From an uncultured Flavobacteriaceae bacterium (GTDB lineage Bacteria; Bacteroidota; Bacteroidia; Flavobacteriales; Flavobacteriaceae), in assembly GCA_947493535.1 (NCBI GenBank), contig CANLRK010000001.1, positions 1 through 64,000 of the forward strand: a DNA stretch of 64,000 nucleotides, in the 5' to 3' direction. Below are positions 7,876 through 16,447 of this stretch, piece by piece. Within the stretch, counting starts at the first letter, position 1, and each line of letters begins with the position of its first letter. The translations under genes and the position numbers were made by a program. Below the pieces are notes generated by a model. The model ran no database searches and was not told where the DNA came from. It worked only from the letters and a program-made list of their open reading frames with translations.

Positions 7876-8787
7876 CAACATTTCATCAAAACTGAATATG
7901 TTTGTATAGCCTTTATTGGTAAAATACGTCAAATCTGACTTGGTTTCTACAGTTACCAACACAAAGTCTCCTCCCCATGCCCCTAAGCTTTTTACAACTC
8001 CAGAGTAATCAGCAAATAACAACTGCTTTACCGTTTTCATCTGTAAGACCTCAGCAACCACTTCTTCATGTTCAATTAACAATTGTCTAAACTCAACTAC
8101 AGAGCTACAAGTAAACATTGTATTCGTTAATATATTAATTTTATTTATAGCCTCAATTTTAACCTGTTCTGGTACACTTTTGTAGTGCGCTATCCCTTCT
8201 CTACTACTCTGCTTTTTATTTAAATACACAAAATACAATTGTTCTTTAAACCCTGGGTTAAACATCACTGGTGTTACTTTAGGAATACCTTTTAATATTT
8301 GATACACCAACGCTCCGTTTAAGTGATTCGCACAAGCAATATCATAACCGCTGCCAGGAAAAGACTTAAATAATAATTCATACGGATTAACCTCAGCCCA
8401 TTTAGCAATATTAGCTATTAGCGTTGATGAAGAACCTAACCCAAAATCCTTGTTAAACGTAAGTCTTGTATTTACCTGATACCCTATAGATTCTTTTAAA
8501 AAATTAGGGTTTAATTGCTGAGCCGCAAAAAGTATTCCTATTAACACCTCCGACTCTTGCTTAACAGCCTTTGTTTCTTTTAAATCTTTTAGTTCAAAAC
8601 TATCTTCAAACCAAACCGATGAATCTTCATCATAACTTCTCCAAATAAGTTTTGGTATATCAATTGACTTTACTGTTAAATACTGGCCTTTGTTAGTGGG
8701 TACAGCTATAGCCTTAGCTCCATCTAACACTAGGTATTCTCCAGTAAGCAACAACTTACCATTGCTATAAAAAACTTTTGTTGCCAC
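7867..8787 (-). CDS. GYDIA-family GHMP kinase
   Basis: 306 residues. The N-terminal GEYLVLDGAKAIAVP and central GLGSSSTLIANIAKW (the ATP-binding GLGSSS motif) place it in the GHMP kinases, and SGYDIACANHLNGALVY contains the GYDIA signature of the flavobacterial subfamily. The start is GTG at 8787, overlapping the upstream HMG-CoA reductase stop as TAGTG. Co-transcription with that reductase supports a role in the mevalonate pathway (mevalonate, phosphomevalonate or related kinase), but the substrate cannot be read from sequence. Its 3' end lies inside a terminator hairpin. Confidence 0.88.
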   Translation of the reverse strand: MATKVFYSNGKLLLTGEYLVLDGAKAIAVPTNKGQYLTVKSIDIPKLIWRSYDEDSSVWFEDSFELKDLKETKAVKQESEVLIGILFAAQQLNPNFLKESIGYQVNTRLTFNKDFGLGSSSTLIANIAKWAEVNPYELLFKSFPGSGYDIACANHLNGALVYQILKGIPKVTPVMFNPGFKEQLYFVYLNKKQSSREGIAHYKSVPEQVKIEAINKINILTNTMFTCSSVVEFRQLLIEHEEVVAEVLQMKTVKQLLFADYSGVVKSLGAWGGDFVLVTVETKSDLTYFTNKGYTNIFSFDEMLLN

Positions 8788-10106
8788 TATTTTGTCCTTA
8801 ACTCTTTAAAAGTTTCTACAACATCACTATGCACAACTGTTTTCCCTTCGTAATGATTGACTAAAGTTATTTTCTCTTCTGAGGTTGCCCCCAATTGGTT
8901 TAAAATATTCATTAAGTGCATTTTCATGTGACCTTTTTGAATACCTGTAGTTGTTAAAGACCTTAATGCTGCAAAATTTTGCGCTAAACCTGCCACTGCT
9001 ACAATTTTCATTAAGTCTTTAGCTGAAGGTTTCTCTAACATTTCCATAGCTAATTTTACCAACGGGTGCAAATTAGTCAGTCCACCAACAGTTCCTAGAG
9101 CCAATGGCAATTCAATCCAGAACTTAAAGATACCGTCTTCAACCGAGGCATGTGTTAAACTACTATAATTTCCGTTACGTGAGGCATAAGCATGTACTCC
9201 CGCTTCAATAGCTCTAAAATCATTTCCTGTTGCCAACACTACTGCATCTATTCCGTTCATTATCCCTTTATTGTGTGTAACAGCTCTATACGGCTCTACT
9301 TGAGCAATTTCTACCGCTTTCACAAACTTATCAGCAAACTCTTCTGCACGAACTCCTTTATCTTCATTTAACTCAGCTACCGGACAAGATACCTCAGCAC
9401 GCACAATACAATCAGGCACATAATTAGACAAGATACTCATTACAATTTCGATGTTTTTCTCCCTTGCTGAAAAAGCATCAAAAAGCTGAGCTTCTTCCTT
9501 AAAAGTTTTAGCAAACTGTTCTAGACATGAGTTAATAAAATTAGCCCCCATAGCATCTAGTGTTTCAAAAGAACAATGCAACTGATAGTAATTTGACATT
9601 ACAGCTGTTTTATCCACCAACTCAATATCAGAAATACCTCCGCCACGTTTGTTCATATTTGCCGTGATAGTATTGGTCGCAGCTATCAGTTTAGGCTTTA
9701 CCTCTGCAAAAAAATCTTTAATTTTTTCAGAATTACCCTCATACAAAAAGTGCACATGCCCAATTTTAGTAGTAGAAATTACTTCCGCTTTAAAACCTCC
9801 CCTATCATACCAAAATTTTGCAGCTTTACTTGCAGCAGCAACTACAGAACTCTCTTCAATAGCCATAGGAATTGCATAAAGCTTATCATTTATCAAAAAA
9901 TTTGGCGCTATTCCGAAAGGTAAATAATAATTGGTAATCGTATTTTCAATAAACTCATCATGCAATTGTTGTAAAGCATCATCATCATTCCAATATCTTT
10001 TAATCAAAGTTGCTGCATCTGAGTTATCTTTAAAAAATGTCCTAATAACCCAAGCCACTTTTTCTTCTTTAGTTAGCTTAGAAAATCCTTTTACCGGCTC
10101 CATCAT
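8787..10106 (-). CDS. Hydroxymethylglutaryl-CoA reductase (class II type)
   Basis: 439 residues, the length of class II bacterial enzymes. Motifs seen are EESSVVAAASKAAKF (catalytic Glu region), DAMGANFINS, HNKGIMNGIDAV (catalytic Lys), GTVGGLTNLHPL, and GHMKMH near the C-terminus with the catalytic His. It converts HMG-CoA to mevalonate for isoprenoid synthesis. Class II enzymes are often annotated as degradative, but in Flavobacteriaceae, which use the mevalonate route, biosynthesis is the likely direction. I start it at the ATG at 10106: an upstream in-frame TTG (10133) lies inside the TATATTTG promoter box. It is followed by the GHMP kinase with a one-base overlap. Confidence 0.93.
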   Translation of the reverse strand: MMEPVKGFSKLTKEEKVAWVIRTFFKDNSDAATLIKRYWNDDDALQQLHDEFIENTITNYYLPFGIAPNFLINDKLYAIPMAIEESSVVAAASKAAKFWYDRGGFKAEVISTTKIGHVHFLYEGNSEKIKDFFAEVKPKLIAATNTITANMNKRGGGISDIELVDKTAVMSNYYQLHCSFETLDAMGANFINSCLEQFAKTFKEEAQLFDAFSAREKNIEIVMSILSNYVPDCIVRAEVSCPVAELNEDKGVRAEEFADKFVKAVEIAQVEPYRAVTHNKGIMNGIDAVVLATGNDFRAIEAGVHAYASRNGNYSSLTHASVEDGIFKFWIELPLALGTVGGLTNLHPLVKLAMEMLEKPSAKDLMKIVAVAGLAQNFAALRSLTTTGIQKGHMKMHLMNILNQLGATSEEKITLVNHYEGKTVVHSDVVETFKELRTK

Positions 10107-10130
10107 TGTTTTGTAATCTTGTATAAAAGG

Positions 10131-10138
10131 CAAATATA
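10131..10138 (-). promoter_or_regulatory. -7 box for the HMG-CoA reductase operon
   Basis: TATATTTG on the minus strand, 24 bases before the ATG at 10106, matches TAnnTTTG exactly. No clear TTTG lies about 19 bases upstream. The box decides the start choice, since the alternative TTG start would lie within it. Confidence 0.6.
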
Positions 10139-10227
10139 CTATAAATGCTATTATTTAACAGATTGCTTAACTTTTAGATTCATTAGTTTTTGTTATATTG
10201 TCGGCTATTAAAAATTGACTTAGGGAT

Positions 10228-12429
10228 ATGATAAGAAAACTTACTTTTTTTATTGTGCTTTTTATTACTACAACAAGTACTATAACAGCACAAAAACAAG
10301 TTACTTTAGAAGAAATATGGTCAGGCGCATTTCGTACTCAAGGTATGGACGAGCTTAATGCAATGAAAAACACAAACCAATACACGGTTTTAAACTTCAA
10401 TAGAGCAACACGCTCAATGAAAATTGATTTATACGACTATGCTACATTAAATAAAGTTGCAACTTTAATAGATTCAAAAGACTTTACAGCGTTAAGAGGT
10501 ATCGATTCTTATATTTTCAACAAAAAAGAGAATCAAGTTTTAATCGCGAATAATTCAAATCAAATTTTTCGTCATTCTTTTACAGCAGATTATTTTCTGT
10601 ATGATTTAGCTTCTAAAAAACTGACAAAAATAGCCGATTATGAAATCCAAGAACCTACATTTTCACCTGATGGTACTAAAATAGCGTATGCTTATCAAAA
10701 CAACCTATTTATTTATGATATTGCGGCAAAAAAACATTCGCAAATTACTACTGATGGGAAGAAAAATGAAATTATAAATGGTATTGCCGATTGGGTTTAT
10801 GAAGAAGAATTTTCTTTTAACAAAGCAGACAAGTTAATTGCATACGTTCGCGCTTTTGATTGGAATAAAACCAGTGATAAATTAGCATTCATCCGTTTTG
10901 ATGAATCACAAGTCCCTGAATTTTCAATGGATTTATATAATCAAGGTTTGTATCCCACCCAACAAGTATTTAAGTATCCTAAGGCAGGTGAAAAAAATTC
11001 TGATGTTTCATTGCATATTTTTAACTTAAAATCTAATAACACAAAACAAGTTGATTTATCAAAATACAACGATTTTTATTTACCAAGATTAGATTGGACA
11101 AATGAAGCTAACGTATTAAGTGTTCAGGTTTTAAATCGCCATCAAAACAATTTAGATTTATTGTTTGTTGACGGAAATACGGCTGACTATAAAGTTGTTT
11201 TAAACGAAAAAGATAAAGCATATATCGATTTAACGGTTAGCTTAACGTTTTTAAACGATAATAGCTTTATTTGGACATCTGAGAAAGATGGGTTCAATCA
11301 TATTTATCATTACGATAAAAACGGAAAATTAAGAACGCAAGTTACGAGCGGTAACTGGGAAGTTTCAGAATATTATGGCTTTGATGATAAAACAAAAAAA
11401 GTCTTTTATCAATCCGTTGAAAACGGATCAACCAATAGAGATGTATACTCTATTGGAATTAATGGAAAAGGAAAAAGAAAATTAACATCTAGAAAAGGAT
11501 GGAATGAAGCAATTTTTAGCCCGAATTTTAAATATTTCATCAACTCATTTTCAAGTGCAACTTCAGCACCTGTTTATACGTTAAACGAGTCAAAAAAAGG
11601 AACTGAAGTTAAGAAAATTGTTTCAAACGAAGCTTTAGAACAACGATTAGCAGAATATAGTTTACCTCAAAAAGAGTTTTTTGAATTAACTACAGAAAAA
11701 GGGCATAGTTTGAACGCTTGGATAATTAAACCAACTAATTTTGATGCTGCTAAAAAATACCCATTGTTCATGTATCAATATTCTGGACCAGGTTCTCAGG
11801 AAGTTATGAATAAGTGGAATAATTATAATGATTATTGGTTTAAAATGTTGGCTCAAAAAGGTTATGTAGTAGCTTGTGTAGATGGTAGAGGAACTGGCTT
11901 TAAAGGAGCCGAATTTAAAAAATGTACGTATAAAGAATTAGGGAATAAGGAAGTTGAAGATCAAATTGATGCTGCAAAAGCACTAGCTAATTATGATTAT
12001 ATAGATGGCTCAAGAATAGGAATTTTCGGCTGGAGTTACGGGGGCTATATGGCATCAAACTGTATATTTAGAGGTGCTGATGTATTCAAGACAGCAATAG
12101 CAGTTGCACCGGTTACAAATTGGAGATTCTACGATTCTGTTTATACGGAGCGTTATATGCAAACACCACAAGAAAATGCTAATGGATATGACGACTGGGC
12201 TCCTCTTACACATGTTGATAAGTTAAAAGGAAGCTTTTTACTAATACATGGTACAGGAGATGATAATGTGCATGTGCAAAATACAATGAAAATGATTGAA
12301 GCGTTAGTACAAGCTAACAAACAGTTTGACTGGGCAATTTACCCCGATAAAAACCACGGAATTTACGGCGGAAAAACACGCCTTCAATTATATACAAAAA
12401 TGACCAACTTTATTCAAAACAACTTATAA
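10228..12429 (+). CDS. Dipeptidyl-peptidase IV-like S9 family peptidase
   Basis: 733 residues with a signal peptide (about 1-21, ...TITAQKQ). An N-terminal eight-blade propeller (about 40-480) contains DWVYEEEF, the Glu-Glu motif that binds the peptide N-terminus in DPP-IV. The C-terminal alpha/beta-hydrolase domain has FGWSYGGYMASN (nucleophile Ser), GTGDDNVHVQN (Asp) and KNHGIYGG (His). It should release Xaa-Pro or Xaa-Ala dipeptides in the periplasm. Two POT-type di/tripeptide transporters follow 43 and 1645 bases downstream on the same strand, so peptide cleavage and uptake are probably encoded together. Confidence 0.94.
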   Translation: MIRKLTFFIVLFITTTSTITAQKQVTLEEIWSGAFRTQGMDELNAMKNTNQYTVLNFNRATRSMKIDLYDYATLNKVATLIDSKDFTALRGIDSYIFNKKENQVLIANNSNQIFRHSFTADYFLYDLASKKLTKIADYEIQEPTFSPDGTKIAYAYQNNLFIYDIAAKKHSQITTDGKKNEIINGIADWVYEEEFSFNKADKLIAYVRAFDWNKTSDKLAFIRFDESQVPEFSMDLYNQGLYPTQQVFKYPKAGEKNSDVSLHIFNLKSNNTKQVDLSKYNDFYLPRLDWTNEANVLSVQVLNRHQNNLDLLFVDGNTADYKVVLNEKDKAYIDLTVSLTFLNDNSFIWTSEKDGFNHIYHYDKNGKLRTQVTSGNWEVSEYYGFDDKTKKVFYQSVENGSTNRDVYSIGINGKGKRKLTSRKGWNEAIFSPNFKYFINSFSSATSAPVYTLNESKKGTEVKKIVSNEALEQRLAEYSLPQKEFFELTTEKGHSLNAWIIKPTNFDAAKKYPLFMYQYSGPGSQEVMNKWNNYNDYWFKMLAQKGYVVACVDGRGTGFKGAEFKKCTYKELGNKEVEDQIDAAKALANYDYIDGSRIGIFGWSYGGYMASNCIFRGADVFKTAIAVAPVTNWRFYDSVYTERYMQTPQENANGYDDWAPLTHVDKLKGSFLLIHGTGDDNVHVQNTMKMIEALVQANKQFDWAIYPDKNHGIYGGKTRLQLYTKMTNFIQNNL

Positions 12430-12472
12430 TCAAAAAATATAAATACCAAGAAACACTTTAAAAAAAATTAAT

Positions 12473-14041
12473 ATGGACTTTTCATTAGGATTAATAATTT
12501 TTGGATGGCTCTTTTGCTTAATATGGATACCGCTTGTAATAAAAGCAAATAGCAAAATGCACCCAAGAGCACTCTTTGTTTGTTTTTTCGCAGAAATGTG
12601 GGAACGTTTTTCGTATTACGGAATGAGGGCTCTACTTACCTTGTATATGGTAAAAATTGTCTTTCAACAAATAGCAAGTGGTGAAGCAGATGTAAAATCC
12701 CTTGCCATTTATGGAACCTATACGGCCTCTATTTATCTTGGACCTATTATTGGAGGAATGATGGCCGATAAATACTTAGGTTTTAGAAAGTCTATTCTAC
12801 TAGGAGGTATTTTAATAAGTTTAGGACATATTGTATTAGCCGCACAAGGCTTAATAGCAGAAACCAATGAGTTCTTCTTCTTTGTAGCCTTATCTTTTAT
12901 AGTAGTTGGTACAGGTTATTTTAAACCAAACATATCAAGTTTCTTAGGTAAATTCTATGATCAAGACGACCCTAGAAAAGATCCTGCATACAACATCTTT
13001 TACATGGGTATTAATGTTGGTGCTTTCTTATCTGCATTAACATGTGGTTATTTAGGGGAATCTGTTGGTTGGCACTGGGGATTTGGGCTAGCAGGGATAG
13101 GAATGTTTGTTGGATTGTTTGTTTTCTGGAAAAACCTTAAACACTTTGGCGATAAAGGTCTTGTTCCTGATGAAAAATACGATACTAAAAGTCTTTTTGC
13201 TGGACTTAGCTTAAACAAAATAATTATTCTTTTAAGTTTTGTAGCTGTGCCTCTATGGGCAGTGCTATTTAGCTATGATGATATTTTTAAAGTTGGTCTT
13301 ACCGGTATTACTATTGCAGTTTTAGGCTACTTAATTTACTTGAGCACTCAATACGAAAACGGTTCCCGTCTTTTAGTGGTTCTTGTATTATTCATATTTC
13401 ATGCTATGTTCTGGGCTTTATTTGAACAGGCAGGAGGGACACTAACATTAATTACTGATAGATTTGTAGACAGGACCATTGGCGGATCTGAAATTCCAGC
13501 ATCACAATTCCAGGCATTAAACGCTCTTTTTATTATACTTTTCGCACCAGTTTTTGCATGGTTATGGACAAAACTAAACAAGCTCAAGTTAGAACCTAGT
13601 ACACCTTTAAAATTTGTATACTCATTGGTATTGTTAGCTTTAGGGTTTTTAATTATTGTATTAGGAGCAAAAACAGCAATGGCATCAGGTGAAAAAATTA
13701 TAGTTTGGGCTATCATTTTTATGTATTTATTCCATACGTTAGGAGAATTGTGCTTATCTCCTGTTGGACTATCAATGATAACTAAACTATCACCATCTCA
13801 TATTGTTGGATTTACCATGGGTGCTTGGTTTTTATCCTATTCTGTAGGTAATAAAATGGCTACTGAAATCGGAAAACTAATAAGTGTTGGTGACGTAGGA
13901 GAAAATGCTACTATGGCTGAGCAAATAAGCCCATATGTTGATGTATATTTACAATGGGGAGTGTATGTTGTATTAGGGTGCGCTGCTGTATTACTAGGTT
14001 TAGTGCCATTATTAAAGAAATTAATGAAAGGGATACATTAA
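12473..14041 (+). CDS. POT/PTR family proton-coupled peptide transporter
   Basis: 522 residues with about 12-14 hydrophobic segments. The first helices carry the POT signature EMWERFSYYGMRALL (ExxERFxYYG), and the middle has FYMGINVGAFLSALTCGYLG, the PTR2 signature. It imports di- and tripeptides with protons across the inner membrane. It has an extra N-terminal hydrophobic stretch (about residues 1-22) before the usual start of the fold, unlike its neighbour. It lies between the DPP-IV-like peptidase and a second POT gene, an arrangement that suits use of dipeptides released by the peptidase. Confidence 0.93.
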   Translation: MDFSLGLIIFGWLFCLIWIPLVIKANSKMHPRALFVCFFAEMWERFSYYGMRALLTLYMVKIVFQQIASGEADVKSLAIYGTYTASIYLGPIIGGMMADKYLGFRKSILLGGILISLGHIVLAAQGLIAETNEFFFFVALSFIVVGTGYFKPNISSFLGKFYDQDDPRKDPAYNIFYMGINVGAFLSALTCGYLGESVGWHWGFGLAGIGMFVGLFVFWKNLKHFGDKGLVPDEKYDTKSLFAGLSLNKIIILLSFVAVPLWAVLFSYDDIFKVGLTGITIAVLGYLIYLSTQYENGSRLLVVLVLFIFHAMFWALFEQAGGTLTLITDRFVDRTIGGSEIPASQFQALNALFIILFAPVFAWLWTKLNKLKLEPSTPLKFVYSLVLLALGFLIIVLGAKTAMASGEKIIVWAIIFMYLFHTLGELCLSPVGLSMITKLSPSHIVGFTMGAWFLSYSVGNKMATEIGKLISVGDVGENATMAEQISPYVDVYLQWGVYVVLGCAAVLLGLVPLLKKLMKGIH

Positions 14042-14068
14042 ATTATAAATTAATTATAACTATTATAT

Positions 14069-15832
14069 ATGAACACAGATATCGAAAATCTATTTAAAGA
14101 CAAAGTTTTAGGTCACCCTGCAGGACTATTTGTTTTATTCTTTACAGAAATGTGGGAACGTTTCTCTTATTACGGGATGCGTGCATTGTTAATTTTATTT
14201 TTCACAGCTTCGTTGTTAGATGAAGGCTGGGGATGGCCAAGAGAATGGGCGTATGCAATTTTCGGTACATATACCTCATTAGTATATCTGTCTACAATGG
14301 TTGGAGGATATTTTGCCGATAATGTTATTGGTATTAGAAAAGCAGTAGTATGGGGAGCAGTATTAATGACTTTAGGTCATGGATGTATGGCAGTTGAAAC
14401 GCCTTTCTTTATCTACGCAGGTTTAGGTTTATTAGTAATTGGTAGTGGTTTCTTTAAACCAAACATGACATCAATTATCTCTGAAATGTACAAAGGTAAA
14501 GAAGAGAAAAAAGATGGTGCCTATACTATTTTCTACATGGGAGTTAATGCTGGTGCCTTTTTAGGAATTCTTTTATGTGGTTATTTAGGAGAAAAAGTTG
14601 GATGGTCATGGGGATTCGGAGTAGCTGGAATTTTTATGTTATTCGGAATGTTACAATTTTGGTTTGCACAAGGAATTTTTGGTCAAATAGGTGATGGACC
14701 AAAAAATAAAAACATTGACCTTATTGACGATATAACTAGTACTGAAGAATCAGAAGAAGAGGGACGTAATCCTTTTACAAGTATCCAAAAAATAATGATA
14801 GCTATTTCTTCTGTTTTAGGGTTAGCATGGATTTTTAACGATCCTATTTCTAAAATATCTGAAGGAAAATACAATCTTTTCCCTTTTGAATTTGCTGGAT
14901 TATCTGGTTCAGATTTCGCAATATTTACAGCTTTAGGATTATTTGTAGCGCTATTAATAATTAGAATTCCTAAGTACACTCCGGTTTTAAGAGACCGAAT
15001 GTTAGCTGTAATATTTTTTGCTTTTGTAACTATATTTTTCTGGGCAATTTTTGAACAATCACCAAGTTCATTAACCGTTTTTGCAAAAGATTATACGCAG
15101 AGAACCTTAGTAGGTAGCGCAGGAACTATCTTTAAAATAGTAAACTCTTTAATGACAATAGTACCTTTAGGTATCATTACATGGGTTTTATACCTTTTAT
15201 TCAAAAAAACATTTGCTAAGTATGCACTTTCAAATATATTTTTAGCATTAAGTTTTGTTATTGTATGGGCCATTGCGCTTTGGATGCTATACACTGAATT
15301 TTTAAAAGATTCAACTGAAGTACCTGCCTCATGGTTTTCTATATTAAACTCTTTGTTTATTATTACGCTTGCACCTTTATTTTCAAAATGGTGGGAATCT
15401 AAATACAACCCAAATGCAAATATGAAATGGGCCATAGGAATGGGGTTATTAGCTTTAGGTATGGCCTGTGTAGCTATTGGTTCTGCGGGAATTCCTGTTG
15501 GAGCAAAAACAGCCTCCGTTAGTATGATATGGCTAATCTTAGTGTACCTATTCCATACGATGGGAGAATTATGTGTTTCTCCAGTAGCTTTATCTTATGT
15601 ATCCAAGCTAGTTCCTGGGCGAATGATAGCTTTTATGTTTGGTATATGGTATTTAGCAGTAGCAATAGGTATGAAACTTGCTGGTGTATTTGCGGAATCT
15701 TCTGAAGCTATTGCTCAAGAAAAAGGATTAAGTAGTTTCTTTTGGCTACTGACTTTTGTTTCTTTAGCTCTTGCGGTATTATCTGCTGTATTATACCCAG
15801 TAATTAAAAAACTGATGCATGGTGTGCGATAA
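14069..15832 (+). CDS. POT/PTR family peptide transporter, second copy
   Basis: 587 residues. It shares the EMWERFSYYGMRALL and FYMGVNAGAFLGILLCGYLG signatures with the preceding gene but is 65 residues longer. It carries a polar acidic insertion around residues 205-235 (DLIDDITSTEESEEEG) in a cytosolic loop and an enlarged region around 400-430. It begins 27 bases after the previous stop, so the two are co-transcribed. The divergence suggests different peptide preferences and not a recent duplication. Confidence 0.93.
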   Translation: MNTDIENLFKDKVLGHPAGLFVLFFTEMWERFSYYGMRALLILFFTASLLDEGWGWPREWAYAIFGTYTSLVYLSTMVGGYFADNVIGIRKAVVWGAVLMTLGHGCMAVETPFFIYAGLGLLVIGSGFFKPNMTSIISEMYKGKEEKKDGAYTIFYMGVNAGAFLGILLCGYLGEKVGWSWGFGVAGIFMLFGMLQFWFAQGIFGQIGDGPKNKNIDLIDDITSTEESEEEGRNPFTSIQKIMIAISSVLGLAWIFNDPISKISEGKYNLFPFEFAGLSGSDFAIFTALGLFVALLIIRIPKYTPVLRDRMLAVIFFAFVTIFFWAIFEQSPSSLTVFAKDYTQRTLVGSAGTIFKIVNSLMTIVPLGIITWVLYLLFKKTFAKYALSNIFLALSFVIVWAIALWMLYTEFLKDSTEVPASWFSILNSLFIITLAPLFSKWWESKYNPNANMKWAIGMGLLALGMACVAIGSAGIPVGAKTASVSMIWLILVYLFHTMGELCVSPVALSYVSKLVPGRMIAFMFGIWYLAVAIGMKLAGVFAESSEAIAQEKGLSSFFWLLTFVSLALAVLSAVLYPVIKKLMHGVR

Positions 15833-15923
15833 AACCATGTTAAAACAAAACAACAGCTAAATAAAATTTAGTATTTTGTAATTGTGGCAAGTAATTTGCG
15901 ACTGTATTAAAAAAATTAAACAA

Positions 15924-16388
15924 ATGAAAAGAATTGTAATAGCACTCTTACTATTAATCAGTTATAGTAGTATCCAAGCACAAGAAGCTAAATGGTATGA
16001 CAGTTTTGAAGAAGCTTCTAAAATAGCTAAGAAAACTAACAAACCTATATTAGCAAACTTTACTGGTAGCGATTGGTGCGGATGGTGTATCCGCTTAGAC
16101 AAAGAAGTTTTTAGTAAAGCTGAATTTCAGAAATGGGCTAAGGAAAATGTTGTGCTATTAACTGTTGATTTTCCAAGAAGAAAAAAATTACCAGAAGATA
16201 TTGCTTCGCAAAATAATGCCTTGCAACGCGCCTTTCAAGTTAGTGGGTACCCTACTATTTGGCTAATGAACCCTGGCCAGGGAGATATGCCTACAAAAGG
16301 TATTGTACCTCTAGGGAAAACTGGATACGTGCAAGGAGGGGTTGAAAAATGGATTGCTAGTATTGCGCCTTCATTACCTAAGCAATAA
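15924..16388 (+). CDS. Secreted thioredoxin-fold protein (CGWC)
   Basis: 154 residues from the ATG at 15924; an upstream in-frame GTG would add 14 residues before an otherwise normal signal peptide, so it is rejected. The signal peptide ends ...SSIQAQ. The mature protein is a thioredoxin fold with SDWCGWCIRLDKEVF (Cys52-Gly-Trp-Cys55) and the cis-Pro segment SGYPTIWLM. It is probably a periplasmic thiol-disulfide protein of the DUF255/thioredoxin-7 kind. It lies 91 bases after the second POT gene and ends at a bidirectional terminator. Its substrate is unknown. Confidence 0.9.
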   Translation: MKRIVIALLLLISYSSIQAQEAKWYDSFEEASKIAKKTNKPILANFTGSDWCGWCIRLDKEVFSKAEFQKWAKENVVLLTVDFPRRKKLPEDIASQNNALQRAFQVSGYPTIWLMNPGQGDMPTKGIVPLGKTGYVQGGVEKWIASIAPSLPKQ

Positions 16389-16412
16389 ACCCCAACATAA
16401 ACTTATACACAC

Positions 16413-16447
16413 AAAAGCTTCTTTTTGCAAAACAAAAAGAAGCTTTT
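16413..16447. terminator. Bidirectional terminator (thioredoxin-fold / comEC)
   Basis: A perfect 15-bp stem (AAAAGCTTCTTTTTG at 16413-16427 with its complement at 16433-16447) and a CAAAA loop separate two convergent genes. The far arm reaches the comEC stop codon at 16446. Confidence 0.92.

Noticed and set aside
9649-9879. Plus-strand open frame within the HMG-CoA reductase gene.
   Set aside because: It is fully inside a well-supported gene on the other strand and has no family motif; it is a shadow frame.
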